NCBI GenBank assembly: GCA_949357655.1
Contig: CASHTG010000012.1
Location: forward strand, 1,240,001-1,304,000
DNA length: 64,000 nucleotides
From: Parascedosporium putredinis
Taxonomy: Eukaryota; Ascomycota; Sordariomycetes; Microascales; Microascaceae
Direction of reading: 5' to 3'
Every line of letters begins with the position of its first letter. Positions within the stretch are counted from its first letter, which is position 1. Below, piece after piece: positions 11,475 to 22,437 of the stretch. A model generated the notes under the pieces. The model was not told the origin of the DNA and did no database searches. It was given only the letters and a program-made list of their open reading frames with translations. The position numbers and the translations under genes were made by a program.

Positions 11475-13088
11475 CTATTATGACAACCAATCTCCTAGCT
11501 CTCCGCCCGGATTGATTTAGTTTTGTTTTATTTTCCTTCTTCTCGGGGAAACAAGGGGTTGTCCTAATCAGGCTCCAGATGTGTTGATTTTTGTGTTTTT
11601 GAATTCGCAAGGGGTGAGGGTTCGCTGGAGACGCAAGAGACGGATAGATGGATCAATTGCCTGGGCGATCGTGGTCAAGAGAGTGCGATGTGAACACAAG
11701 TACTACACGTATTATAAGGGTGCAAATGGCTCGGTTTTGTTCCGCAGAGAACCAAATGGTGCGTGTCCATACAATTTGAAATTCTAGATATAAGCAGGCA
11801 ACGTGATCCTGAAGTGGCTCGCAGGTCGTGTGCTCTCCGTGGACAGATAAAAAGGTCGCCGCCCTAAAAAGAACCCGAGTCTTTGGAATTGAAACCCCCA
11901 AAACGCAATGCCAATCAAGGTCCGGATGGACTGATTTGATGCGGTCGATCTCGCAGCCACGCTCAACCTGGGTAATGCGACTGCGACTGCGCCCACCACG
12001 AGCACTACATGTCACATACATGTACGCTACGTCATCCCCGAGACAGAGTGAGCTAAACAATTGGCGAGCCAAGTGGAAAATCGAGCACTAGCGCTCTCTC
12101 TATTTGGCCCGTCATCATTCAGCCCACGATGGAGCCTCGCTACACAGCCTGCCTCCCTCCCTCGATGAGGCCCCTCAGGAGCTCCTTGGGAGAAGACGGA
12201 GAGAACCAAAAGCCGCACTCCTTCTTGTTATGCGTATGATCAATGTAGGTTCGGGTGCAGGGGAAAAAGAAGAAGGAGAAACAAAAGAGAAACGTCTTAG
12301 CATTCCGGATTAAGGATGAAGCTATCAATAACGAAAAATGAGTGGAAAATACATTTCGGGCTTCGTGCCGACTATCGCACAGTCTCTACGCCTCCATCCC
12401 TCAAGTTCGCGTCCAGCTCCAAGAAGCCAAGCCAAAAGGATGGGGGCATACAACCTCAAAATTTGCATTCCCTTCAGCCACGCCTACGCAAAGATACTCG
12501 GACTCCCGGGGGTACATGTCTGGCCCTTGACAAATCAGACGCCAACACTGGCTGCTCGACTTAAAGTCGAGTGCTTGGGTGCCCGTAAAAAAGAAATATG
12601 AGAGAAAGCGACGAAAGAGGAACAGGTAAAAGGAATCAAGGAAACGAAGCAGAAAAAAATCAAAAGAGAGAAATGCCTGAGGAAAGCTGTGAAATCATGA
12701 TTTGACGAATTTTGGACCGCCACCCTTTGGCTAGGAGCCGCCTGTTTTCTCACTTTTTCCGTTGCAGTATGAGTGCGTCCTGTCCGGACCGGTTTCGATT
12801 TCACGTCTATCCATTTCTAAGGCAAATCCGAGGTCCGGTCTAATAGCTCTCCTCCCTTCCCGCTACACATTAATTTCCCAGAAGGTCATGTCGTCGTTGC
12901 TGGTGATTCTTTTGGAGTGATTTATAGGGAAGCCACGTGCCCTCGTCACGTCACCAAACCGAACTGAAACTGGCCGATGGGGGACGAGGACGAGCGGCGG
13001 AAGTCAAAAGTCTGGGGCCACGGGGATTCACAAGGTGTGGCCGGGACTTTTGGTCATTTCCAAAATGACAAGCGGATGCGCCTGCCAT
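11475..13088. other. intergenic region
   Basis: 1.6 kb between the phosphatase start and the 3' end of the Pom33 gene. Short frames only, none with recognisable domains or plausible splicing. I see no element here. Confidence 0.6.
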
Positions 13089-14392
13089 TTACGAGGCCTT
13101 CTTAGGGGCAGTCGCGCCGCCGTTGACATACTTGTTAATGTCGGTGGCCTGGTAGAACTGGCGGACACCACCCTTGACACCGTCCCATACCTGGCGGGCC
13201 GCAGGGGGTTCCCTGGGATCCGACGAGGCCGTCAATCTTGGTCTCGAACTGCTGGAACGAGTTTTGCACGTGGGTGCTCTGGGCGAAACGGGCGCGGAGG
13301 AAGACGGTGTAGATGGCGATGAGGATCCACGAACCCTTCTGGAAGGTGATGGCGGAGAGGAGGATGCGCACCCAGAGGAGAATTTCGAGAGACGAGACGA
13401 CAGCCATTGAATCATCGTAGTAGGTCCTCACAAAGGCACCAATCTTATCCGAAAGGGGGTTCGGGGCGTATTGAGGCTTTCCGTTGGGAGACGAGGTGGG
13501 GGCCGAAACTACCTTGGGGGCTGAATCGTAGGAATTAGGTTCGCGCGGGTGTAGGTAGCCACATGGAAGATCGAGTAGACGCAATAGGGAAGCATGGCCA
13601 ACGGGTACTGGGGGCTGAAGAGCCAGACGAGTGCCATGCCTAAGGGGGCCGTTTGATTAGCCACAACACACAACAGAAATCAAAGCAAGCCCGAGGGACT
13701 TGGGCCGCGGATGAGCAAAGCTTACCGAGATATTGAACATTCTCGTCGCCGATAAGACCAATCGCGGTGGGGGACGGGCACCGGACTTGGTCCTCGCCTT
13801 GAAGGTCTTGTAAACGACGATGCCGTACGTTAAGGCGGCGGCGATGAACGAAGTACGGTATGAGAACTTAGCCATTCCGCCATAGTAGTTGAATCGCAGC
13901 CATGAGAAGGCGTATCGTACGGTGCACAGGATCAAGGTGAGATGGCTATCAAACGTCGCACTCGTTAGCAAAAGAACAGATTGCACCCGTTATGTACGCA
14001 GGTTCTCAAGCTTTCGCGTGCAGGCGAAACCTTGTAGCAGGCTCTGGCTCTACATCACCATGTACGTATGTAGGTTGGGAGAAGAGGCTCGTGACACAAA
14101 ACACATACCCGAGAAACCAGGCAACTATTCAGAGCGAGTATGTTAGTATGCATGTGATGGCTGCTTTTCTTGTCTTTTTTTTTTTTTATGCTAAAGACGC
14201 ATGATCGATCGGCTGGTGAGAAAAAGACAGGGGGAAAGAGCTTCAACGACAGACGAGCGTAGGAGAGAAATATAGCCTCGGCTGTCTTTTGCTATCGAGC
14301 TAGGGAGGAGCATGAAACGTACACTGGAGAGTTTTTGCGAGAGTTAGGAGCCTCTCGGTCAAGGGTAGACTCGCAGACGGAGGAGGAGCCAT
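13089..14392 (-). CDS. POM33: Pom33/TMEM33-family ER and nuclear-pore membrane protein, frameshifted
   Basis: Multi-spanning protein of the Pom33/Per33/TMEM33 family, acting at the ER and nuclear envelope. Four exons: 14392-14325 (MAPPPSASLPLTERLLTLAK), a tiny one at 14124-14109 (AWFLG), 13945-13726 (HLTLILCTVRYAFSWLRF) and 13639-13089 (GMALVWLFSPQYPLAM to a terminal PKKAS). Family blocks include RARFAQSTHVQNSFQQFE and RQVWDGVKGGVRQF. Missing bases are inferred near 13768, 13522 and 13210 (the last a CCCCC run that should hold seven C) and one at each side of the first intron; with these the length is 286 residues. The first two exon boundaries are the least certain. Hydrophobic segments lie in exons 3 and 4. 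Confidence 0.8.
14175..14187. repeat. poly-T tract in an intron
   Basis: Thirteen consecutive T inside the first intron of the Pom33 gene, read directly. Confidence 0.85.
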
Positions 14393-17041
14393 TTCTGGTG
14401 TTTTTGAGTCTGGCAAGGACAGATCGCCGTGCGACTGGGAAAAGGGGTATGTGGATCGGAGGGACCGATTCGCGGCAGTCGGGTGTCTTCACGAGGGAAT
14501 CGCGACAGATGCAAACGTTGGATGCAGAAGTCGGTCAAAAGCGATAGGGCAGGGTCTGAGTGGATCGGATCGAAGCGCGAGTTTTAGCACGTACGGTGGC
14601 TACTGAGTATATTGGGTTGAGTCGAGGAGGTGTTGATTTTGTACGTGTGCAAGATCAAGTTAGAGGAAAGAGGAAGATTTGAGGGAGGGAAGAAGAAAGT
14701 ATGAAGTGTGGTGGTGGGTTGGAGATGATGAGGGAGGGAGGGAATCTTTGTGGAGGAAATTTGGCAGGAAATGGACTAAAAGGTAGGATGATGTCGACAG
14801 GCCAAGTCCCACTTCACTTGGCTGGCCTGGTCTGTCTGTCGCCCTTTCCAGCCCATGCTGCAAGTACCATGGATGTCTTAGGGGGCCAGATGGTCAAGGT
14901 TTAACGTGGGTGGCTGGGCTAGTGGGTACATTGTCTCCGGCATGAGAGAGCGTAGCGGCTACGTTGGGGCCAGCCACAGCCCCGGCGGGTCGGCCACCGC
15001 TGGAACATTGAACACTGGCATCCAGTCCATTGAACAATTCTTCTTCAATCTGCGTCAATATTTGAAGCGCCAGTGACTTCCGCCAACTCCTCAACTCAAG
15101 TGCATGTGCCCACGAGCTGATCCAGCGCAGCATGTGCCCCAGAGCACGCCCATATTAACCCTCAGGCTCTTGGTTTCCACAAAGTTTACAAAATGCTCCC
15201 AGTTGATCAGCGCCGGTGCACGACAAGCACATGGCGGTCCAACTTAGTATCGTGTATGGTCTATCCTGATCCGAGGAATGATCCACCAGGCTACCTGTGC
15301 AAGATGGAGCCTGTGTGGTGTCCATGTGGAGGCAGCAGATTAAACTGGATTTGATCCGCGTTGGTCGGGTTGGTTTTAGGGCGGGATGGGGTGAATGACA
15401 TTCGCTCACCAGATAAGTCTATCTAAAGTGATTCAGAGATCGATGAATGATACACGATCTAGTGCGAGTTACGTAGGGCCCTCGAGCTAGACCCATCGCT
15501 AAGCTCGAGAAAACGTCACACCACCCAGAAGCGACAGTTGCTTGAGCTAGGCAGGAAAGAAAGCGGAACAAGGGTGAGGATGATAAAAAATAAGAATGGC
15601 CTATTCACGTTTGGTTTTTCATCATTCCAATGGCTCGCCAAAGCTCGTGCAATTACCGTTGTTGTAGGCTGCGATATTCCAAAGGAGATGGGGTGTGTCC
15701 TGACGACGCCGGCCTCGTAATTCTCGGCTCTCAGGCAGCTACCAAACAAACATACCCAAAACAGACCAGCGATGCCGAGCGAAGCCAAAAGAACCAATTG
15801 CCCGCTCTATCGATACAACCCTATTCAATTATTGACCCGATCCGCCCTGGTTAGGGGAAAGCAGAAAAAAAAATAGAGGCCACCTAAGCAATAACGCAGC
15901 CCTTCCCTCGAAAAAAATTATATGCTGAACATTATTATCGACAAGGAGATCACTCAGAAAGGGATCGAAGCTTCCTCCACTAATTAATTCGTGTACTTAG
16001 CAGATTTAGTCCAATCGTAACCGGATACCTTCACCTTCTTGATGGCAAAAAGTTTGAGACCATGTTTATGTTGCCGATGATGTGCAAGCTTCCCGTCCGA
16101 TTGGGACCTTGAACCATTTTTCTGACAAGAGCTTCATCTCACTGTGTCGTCATTGCCGGTTGCGACGTCACCAGCTAACCTTTTTGCTCCCCTCGCACAA
16201 TCCCCCCAAAAGCCCTCCACACCAAAACCAAGCTCGAACCTCGCCAGCTCCCGTCCTCGCCCATAATAATCCCGAACCCTGTTTAGAGTGCGCAATCGCG
16301 GCTAGGCCACCCTTTTGCACGTGCCGATTTTCGAGCATGGAAATGCGCCAACTCCAACATGCTGATTGATTTCTCCCGGTGCAACATCTCAACTCAGTTT
16401 AATAAACTCGCTTGCAGCCACCTGCTTGGGTATATCTGGTATAATATACTTAGAAGGAAAAAAAGAAAAAAAGAAATCAAACTATCGCCGGCTTGAAGAA
16501 CTATGCTCAAATCTGAAAACGTCAGAATCTTCATTCTTGAGAACGCGGGTTTGGGTGACGAGAAAGGAAGAAGGGCCCCTATTCTGTAAGAAACGTTACT
16601 CTGTCTTTTCTTTTAGGTTTTAAAAAAGAAAAGATAAAAGAAAGGAAGGGAGCTCTGGAGGGGTCCAGGTTGATGCCTATTCGGCGTAGGCCGGCTTGCT
16701 CTGAACCGCTCATGTTGCATGACAAGCACATGTTGCATAGACATCTCACACCTGTTGTCCATTCGCAGGCTCGACAAATACTGCCCTCCACGTGTCGACA
16801 GAGTATACGGCAGTCCAAACCCGAGTCCAAAGATCCCGGGGGAACGCGGGTCACAGCTCAATTGAGTTCTGATGCTTCTCCATCCTCACCATGTCTCGTC
16901 TTGTTAGCAACTGATGAAGGTGGGTATCATTGACTCGGAAATCCAGCGCCTTTCTAATGCGGTGTGATGCGCGATGGGCTATATGCAAAAATAAAATTAC
17001 AACAAAAGCGCCTATCCTTCTCGTGAACAGCATAAGACTTT
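14393..17041. other. long intergenic region
   Basis: 2.6 kb between the Pom33 start and the Ctk2 stop. The first few hundred bases are purine rich (14640-14790). No frame has recognisable domains, and no RNA gene or mobile element is evident. Confidence 0.6.
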
Positions 17042-18674
17042 TTAGTGATAGCGTCGCCCCCGGCGCCCTCCGCTGTTTCCACCACCCCCGCCTCCGCCTC
17101 CCCCTCCGCCGCCGCCGCCGCCGCCGCCTCGCCTATCATGAGCGTGGTTTTGGTTACGGGGATTCCTAGAGTAGGGTCCCCATCCTCCGCCGCCGCCACC
17201 TCCCCGTCCACCGTTACCACCGCCTCCACCACCACGGCCCCGCCCTCGTCCGCCCTGCCCGCGATCGCGTTGACGCGGGTTGGGTTGGTTCTCGGGGAAA
17301 CGATCGGGCTCCGGGATCAACTCCTCAACTTCGACCTCAATCTCTTCATACTCTTCCTTGAAGTAGCTTGACACGGTCTCTGCTTCCCGCCTCGCCTGCT
17401 CACGGTCGAACACGAGCCGTAGCGTGCTCTCCGAACTCTTGTTCCCGGTCCTAAGGGGGTTGTACGTCGCCGTCATGGTAAGAGCGGTGATGAGACCGGG
17501 ACCCGCGCCTGGGGCAGCCGCCGCCTGGCTCTCGGCCAACGCCCTTTCAGCGCAGGGTTGGCACGAGAATTCGTGCCGAGACAGCTCTGGCTTCGCGTCC
17601 AGTTCTGCGTTGACCTTGATCTTAACGTCGATGAACCTGGCAAGATCGTAACGCTGCCCGAGCTTGGTCGACTTGTGAAACTGAGTGTATAGATCTAGCA
17701 GATCAAGGATGGTCTCCATGACGCTCTGCCGTGTGACATTCCAGCGAGATGGGTTGATTTCCCCCATGACGTCCACGTATTGACATGTGACCCGGGACGT
17801 GAGCTCGACGATGGCTAAAACCATGGTAAGGCAGGTCTGCTTGATGGGTACAAAGGTCTTGTACATGTCCATGCACATCTCGTACGCGATCTGCAGGAAC
17901 GATTTGCCCTGCTCGGGGCCGAGAAGGGTGCGGACAACCTTGATTAGGTATTTTTGGGGATGTCGCGTCCGGAAGTCGAAGCCAATGATCTCAAGCATCA
18001 TTCGCTCAAGCCCGACCATCACGCGAGACGACTGCTCAAAAAGCTGCAAAAGCCGCGTTAGCTAGTGCATTCATAAGTTCACCGGAGACGGGGTGAGGTA
18101 GAGACGCATACCTTATCATCTGGCGTAGTTTGATGTTCGGGGTTTTTGAGGTTATACGCCGCGCATAGGATATCCTTGGCCTTCTTGATTGTGTCCTCCA
18201 CTTTGCATGCCAAGAACAGCGCAGCCAAGGCAGAATCCTGAAAGTTGTACTCGACTTCTCGATGTCGAAGGCGGAATCTGTGATAGTAGACAACAGCAGT
18301 ATTAAAAGTTCGCACCGGCCTAAAGCGTTTGGTCGCGTTAGTCCTCAACATCATCCGGCGTTTCCAAGCTGATGGGAAGGGCTGGCCTACAGTTGAAGCG
18401 CTTTGCGCACATTATCAATCATTTGCACGCCTTGCAGCCGATAGCTATCTTCCCGAGTCGGGTCTGATCCTGCAGCCCGCTGCATCTGTCTGATGTTCTG
18501 CTCAAATATGTACTGTTCGGGAACGGTCACCGTGCCTGGGTGTGGACCTATGGGCACCTCGATCGCGATGGATCCGTCATTGCTGTTCTGTGTCGCTCCC
18601 GCTTTCGTGCTCGCTTCGATGCTCGGATCATCCTGGGAGGCGCCATTCCGCGATTCAACCATTGAAGAAGCCAT
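17042..18674 (-). CDS. CTK2: CTD kinase cyclin subunit (Ctk2-like) with Gly-rich tail
   Basis: Cyclin subunit of the CTDK-I complex, which phosphorylates the RNA polymerase II C-terminal domain. Exons are 18674-18391, 18319-18112 and 18043-17042, with introns GTAGGC to CTTTAG (branch ACTAACG) and GTATGC to TTGCAG. No frameshift is needed; 497 residues. The first cyclin box spans the first junction: EQYIFEQNIRQMQRAAGSD, then LPVRTFNTAVVYYHRFRL and ALAALFLACKVEDTIKKAKD. The second repeat follows (LERMMLEIIGFDFRTRHPQK). The C terminus changes to Arg/Gly and then almost pure Gly, with a run of about 18 glycines and a final RRGRRYH. The tail is RGG-like, suggesting RNA contact (inference). This is one of the few multi-exon genes here with an undamaged frame. 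Confidence 0.88.
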
Positions 18675-19858
18675 GGCCTATGGCCGTGACGCGTCGAAAG
18701 AAACTGCCTTTTGTACCGTTGATGCGAGTCCGCGGTTGAAAGGTGAAAGGGAACTAACGGTTTGAAGAAAAGAAAAAGAGTATCGGAAACGAGTATTTAT
18801 GTCAGAGTCCAATTAGCAGAAGGAATGGGCGTAGCTAAACACTGGCGTTGTGACAAGTTGCAAGATTTAGGCACTGGTTGGTGTGGTCGCGAATTGCGCT
18901 TGCGTTGGAATATTCGGAAGCTTTTTTTCTTCCCAAGGCGACCAAGGAATATTAATTCCTCCCCAAGTTCAATTCAGTCTGGTCTGCCCCGCGATTCGAT
19001 TCCACCCGCGGAAGACCGTGCCGTTATCCACCACATAGGCCACTCACACGGACCGCACATCAAATCGGCCACCCGGTTCTTCTCGACTGACAACCTTAAA
19101 AATACAGAATTATACCGCATCCTGTGTTGAGCTGACCTACAAGAAGTGCCCACGACTACAAGACTTGCCTAGTAATGTGATGGAAGAGTGTATGGGCTGA
19201 CAGCGTTATTCCAAATGCCCCAAAAGCCACCGGCCTTTCCCGAGATACCACAGATCAAGGAGCATGATACACGCAAATAGAAGCCCGAGACATTGGAGTG
19301 AGCTGATGTGGCAGGCCTACTATGAAAAGGAAATCCGTCTAGAAACCTCTTAGCAAGATGCAACGGATCAAGCAAGGCGACGAATATTTCAACTCGCCAG
19401 GAAACTTCAAGATGGCATTGCACCCATGCTTCCTAGAGATTTTCTTTGCATGCAGTAGGCTCCGAGCTTGCTAGACTCTATACCACCAGTTTAGAGGAGC
19501 GGAGCTGACTTGCTTCCGGAGTCCAACGTTGAAACATCGAGCTGAGTCAAAAAGCTGGGATAAAGCTCCAGCTTCGATTCCGTTGTTCAATAGCTGGAAA
19601 CAAAGATGACTAAGCCAAGGAGGGAAGCGACTGCGTCCCTGATTGATTGGCTGACACGGGTTGCCCCCTCTACTCCACTGGGGCCGGACCAGACCCAGCT
19701 CCGCTCGGCTCCCAGCTTGGTCAGCCCGTCAAGGCAGCCATTTAAGGATCGCCACCCACCTCTTGTTTCACCTCAACAGTGACCTTTCTTTGCCTTTGAA
19801 CAGCAATCCATTCTCCTTTACCGACACATCCCTAGCACTCTAAATAAAATTGTTCAAG
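18675..19858. other. divergent intergenic region
   Basis: Promoter space shared by Ctk2 (leftward) and the thioesterase (rightward). ACGCGT lies 15 bp upstream of the Ctk2 ATG. No gene is seen. Confidence 0.55.
18689..18694. promoter_or_regulatory. ACGCGT (MCB-like) hexamer near the Ctk2 start
   Basis: Perfect ACGCGT palindrome, the consensus bound by the fungal MBF cell-cycle factor. The hexamer is expected by chance roughly 15 times in 64 kb, so only its position near the start is suggestive. Confidence 0.2.
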
Positions 19859-20853
19859 ATGCGGCGCATCTCACTTCCCGAATTGCTCCTCGCAGCAACC
19901 ACCCTTTCGGCCTTTGCCTCCGCGAGCCCCAGGCCCCGCGCCTCGGATGACGAGGACGACGACACGCCCCTCCCGCTCGTCATCTGGCATGGCCTCGGAG
20001 ACTCTTTCGCCGGAGACGGCATGAAGTCCGTCGCAGAGCTGGCCGAAACCGTCAATCCCGGCACCTTTGTCTACCAAGTTCAGCTAGGCGCCGACCCCAA
20101 CGCCGACCGCACGGCCTCCTTCTACGGCAACGTCACGACCCAGCTTGATGAGATTTGCGACGCCATCGCCGCCCACCCCATTCTTTCCACGGCGCCCGCC
20201 ATTGATGCGCTCGGATTCTCCCAGGGCGGCGTGTTCCTCCGCGGCTACGTTGAGAGGTGCAACAACCCGCCCATCCGGAGCTTGGTGACGTACGGCAGCC
20301 CCCACTTGGGCATCTCCAAGTTCCGCGTCTGCGGCGACAGCGATCTCCTTTGCAAGGGCGCCATGGCTCTGCTCAAGTTCAACACTTGGTCGGACTTTGT
20401 CCAAGGAAAGGTGGTGCCCGCTCAGTACTACCGCGATCCGCTCGACTACGATCGCTATCTCGACAGCTCCAACTTCCTCGCTGACATCAACAACGAGCGA
20501 CTCCTGAAGAACACTACGTACAAGAAAAACCTCGCGACCCTGTCCAATTTCGTCATGGTCATGTTCCAGGAAGATGCCACTCTGATCCCCAAGGAGTCTT
20601 CCTGGTTCCAGGATGTGAATGGCACCGACGTGACCCGCTCCGCGAGACTAAGCTTTATAAGGAGGATTGGCTTGGTCTCCGAGAGCTCGATGCCAAGGGT
20701 GCTCTCCAGTTCCGTCGGGTGCCCGGCGAACACATGCAGATTAGCGAAGAGTCGCTGAAGAAGTCTATGTCGTCCTACTATGGCCCCATTGGCAAGAAGT
20801 TCGACCATGGCCGCGGCGAGGAGGAGACTGAGCAGATCTCCCAGGAGCTCTAA
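19859..20853 (+). CDS. PPT1: Palmitoyl-protein thioesterase (PPT1 family), frameshifted
   Basis: Lysosomal/vacuolar-type thioesterase that removes palmitate from S-acylated proteins. Single exon; start ATG 19859 gives a signal peptide (MRRISLPELLLAATTLSAFA). The fold markers are PLVIWHGLGDSF, the nucleophile elbow LGFSQGG and the loop YGSPHLGISKF. The catalytic Asp lies in MVMFQEDATLIPKE. One C is missing from the CCC run at 20634-20636. Beyond it the correct frame reads LYKEDWLGLRELDAKGALQF and GEHMQISEESLKK, which supplies the catalytic His, and stops at 20853, giving 331 residues. Uncorrected, the protein loses its catalytic His, so the deficit matters for annotation. An acidic linker (DDEDDD) follows the signal peptide. 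Confidence 0.92.
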
Positions 20854-21233
20854 ACGGGCGGGGGTTTCACCTCATTTTCTGCCTACTTTTTTTTCTTGTC
20901 TTCTTTTCATATAAATTGTCAAAAACTTTTGACCATGGTGCACACGACGAATGCCATCTTGGTCTCAGGGATAGGAGTTTTCTTTTGCAAGGTTTACACG
21001 GGACATCAGTTTGTTAGTTTTTAAGCGGATATATTGTAACGATAAGGGCTAAAGGGCAAACACAACAACAACGATAACTGAAAGTATAAGAAACAGATTG
21101 TTCGTTTATATTTTTGCGGACCTTGCGTTTTCCCAAGAATCACGATGCAAATTTTGATTGTCACTGAGTTTTGAACATTTCCTGCTATACCCGACCAACG
21201 CCAGAACAAACTAGATGATATGTACGAATATTT
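20854..21233. other. convergent intergenic region
   Basis: 380 bp between two converging genes, AT-rich, presumably both 3' UTRs. Nothing else is seen. Confidence 0.6.
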
Positions 21234-22437
21234 TCAATCCAACGCCGCCTTGGCCTTATCCTTTTGTTTCCGAAGTCTCGTCTTTGTCTCGGCGATCTGC
21301 TTCTTCAGAGTATCGTCGTTGCTCTCAGGCACCTTTTGCTTCTTACTCAAGGGCCCCTTCTTGCCTTCCTTGACTCCCTCAATGGTCTTTCGCTTCTTTC
21401 CAACATTCGCCTTCTCGGGTCCCTCAAGGGCCTTGGCGTCGGCGTCGGCAATGACGTCTTTACCGTCGACCCAGAGTTCCTCAGTCTGCCAGATAGGGAG
21501 CGCCGTGGTCTCAGAGCCCTTGACGTAGATGCTTTTGACGTTGTTCCACTTCTTAGGAACGTGGTTCTCGACCAAGGCGGAGGCAACAGCCTGAATATTT
21601 TCGGCGAGCTGCTCGGGCTTCCAAGAGGCGTAGCCGACCTTGATGGAAGTGTTGGTGGATGGGGTGAGGGCGACGAGGGCAGAGCTGATGGCCTTTTCGA
21701 TCTCAGATGCAATTTCCTTGGGGAAGCGGCATTGACATCCTCATCGTCCTTTTGCTTTGGCGTCTTCTTCGCCTTGGCCTTGGGTCGCGACTTTTGGAGG
21801 ACGATGGGAATAGGTCGCTTTGCTGTCGTCTTATAGAACGTCTTACCCAGAGCCTGGGGAAGTCGGTTGATTATCCTGTCATCGCCAAGGAAGATGTCAT
21901 GCTCGCCAAAGAGTTGGCGCTGGGCCTCGTACTGCCTATACTTGGCCCTCAGCTTGCTGTAGCCGATGACCCGTCCTATCCTCGCCCTTAGCTCGGCGGG
22001 GAATTCGTCAGACGCAACAATATTCTTGTACGCTCTCTGAGGGTCGGCCGTGATGATGCAGATCGATTCGTGGACATTGGTGTGGAGGGAGTGCGGGAGG
22101 GAGATCTTGGCGGGCTTCAAGCGGTTGGTATCGACAATGTGGCGCTTGGTAGTGAGAGTCAACCAGATTGGGGTTTCGGCGAGTGTGAGGCTTCCATCTT
22201 CTTCAATCTCATCAAGGATATTCTTCTTCCCGGTGGTCTTTGTCTGTTCCTCCGACGCCTTTTTGATGTGGGCCAGGAGAGCCTTTGATGCCTTCAGGGT
22301 CTAGGGTGGCAACGTTAGTTTTTCGCAAGAGCTTAGGATGTAGTTTAAAATAATTATCAGTCTGTCAACCATACCTGATCAGGATCAATTTGTGCCTCAA
22401 CCTGAGAGGTCTTGGCAATTTGTTTCGAGGGCGCCAT
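21234..22437 (-). CDS. Ribosomal L1-domain ribosome-biogenesis protein (Utp30/Cic1-like), frameshifted
   Basis: Nucleolar protein of the L1p/L10e superfamily, of the Utp30/Cic1/RSL1D1 type, acting in pre-rRNA processing. Exon 1 22437-22375 encodes 21 residues ending IDPDQ; intron 22374-22301 (GTATGG to CCCTAG); exon 2 22300-21234. The L1 domain reads TPIWLTLTTKRHIVDTNRLK, then ICIITADPQRAYKN and VIGYSKLRAKYRQYEAQRQL, with GEHDIFLGDDRI and LGKTFYKTTAKRPIPI. One T is missing near 21724. After restoration the domain continues with FPKEIASEIEKAI, VGYASWKPEQLAENIQA and VKSIYVKGSETTALPIW. The C terminus is Lys/Glu rich with a nuclear-localisation-like GKKRKTIEG. Corrected length 376. I cannot choose between Utp30 and Cic1 orthology. 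Confidence 0.82.

Noticed and set aside
17045..17651. long plus-strand frames opposite Ctk2
   Set aside because: They are antisense shadows of the Gly-rich tail and cyclin coding sequence; they lack domains and splice sites.
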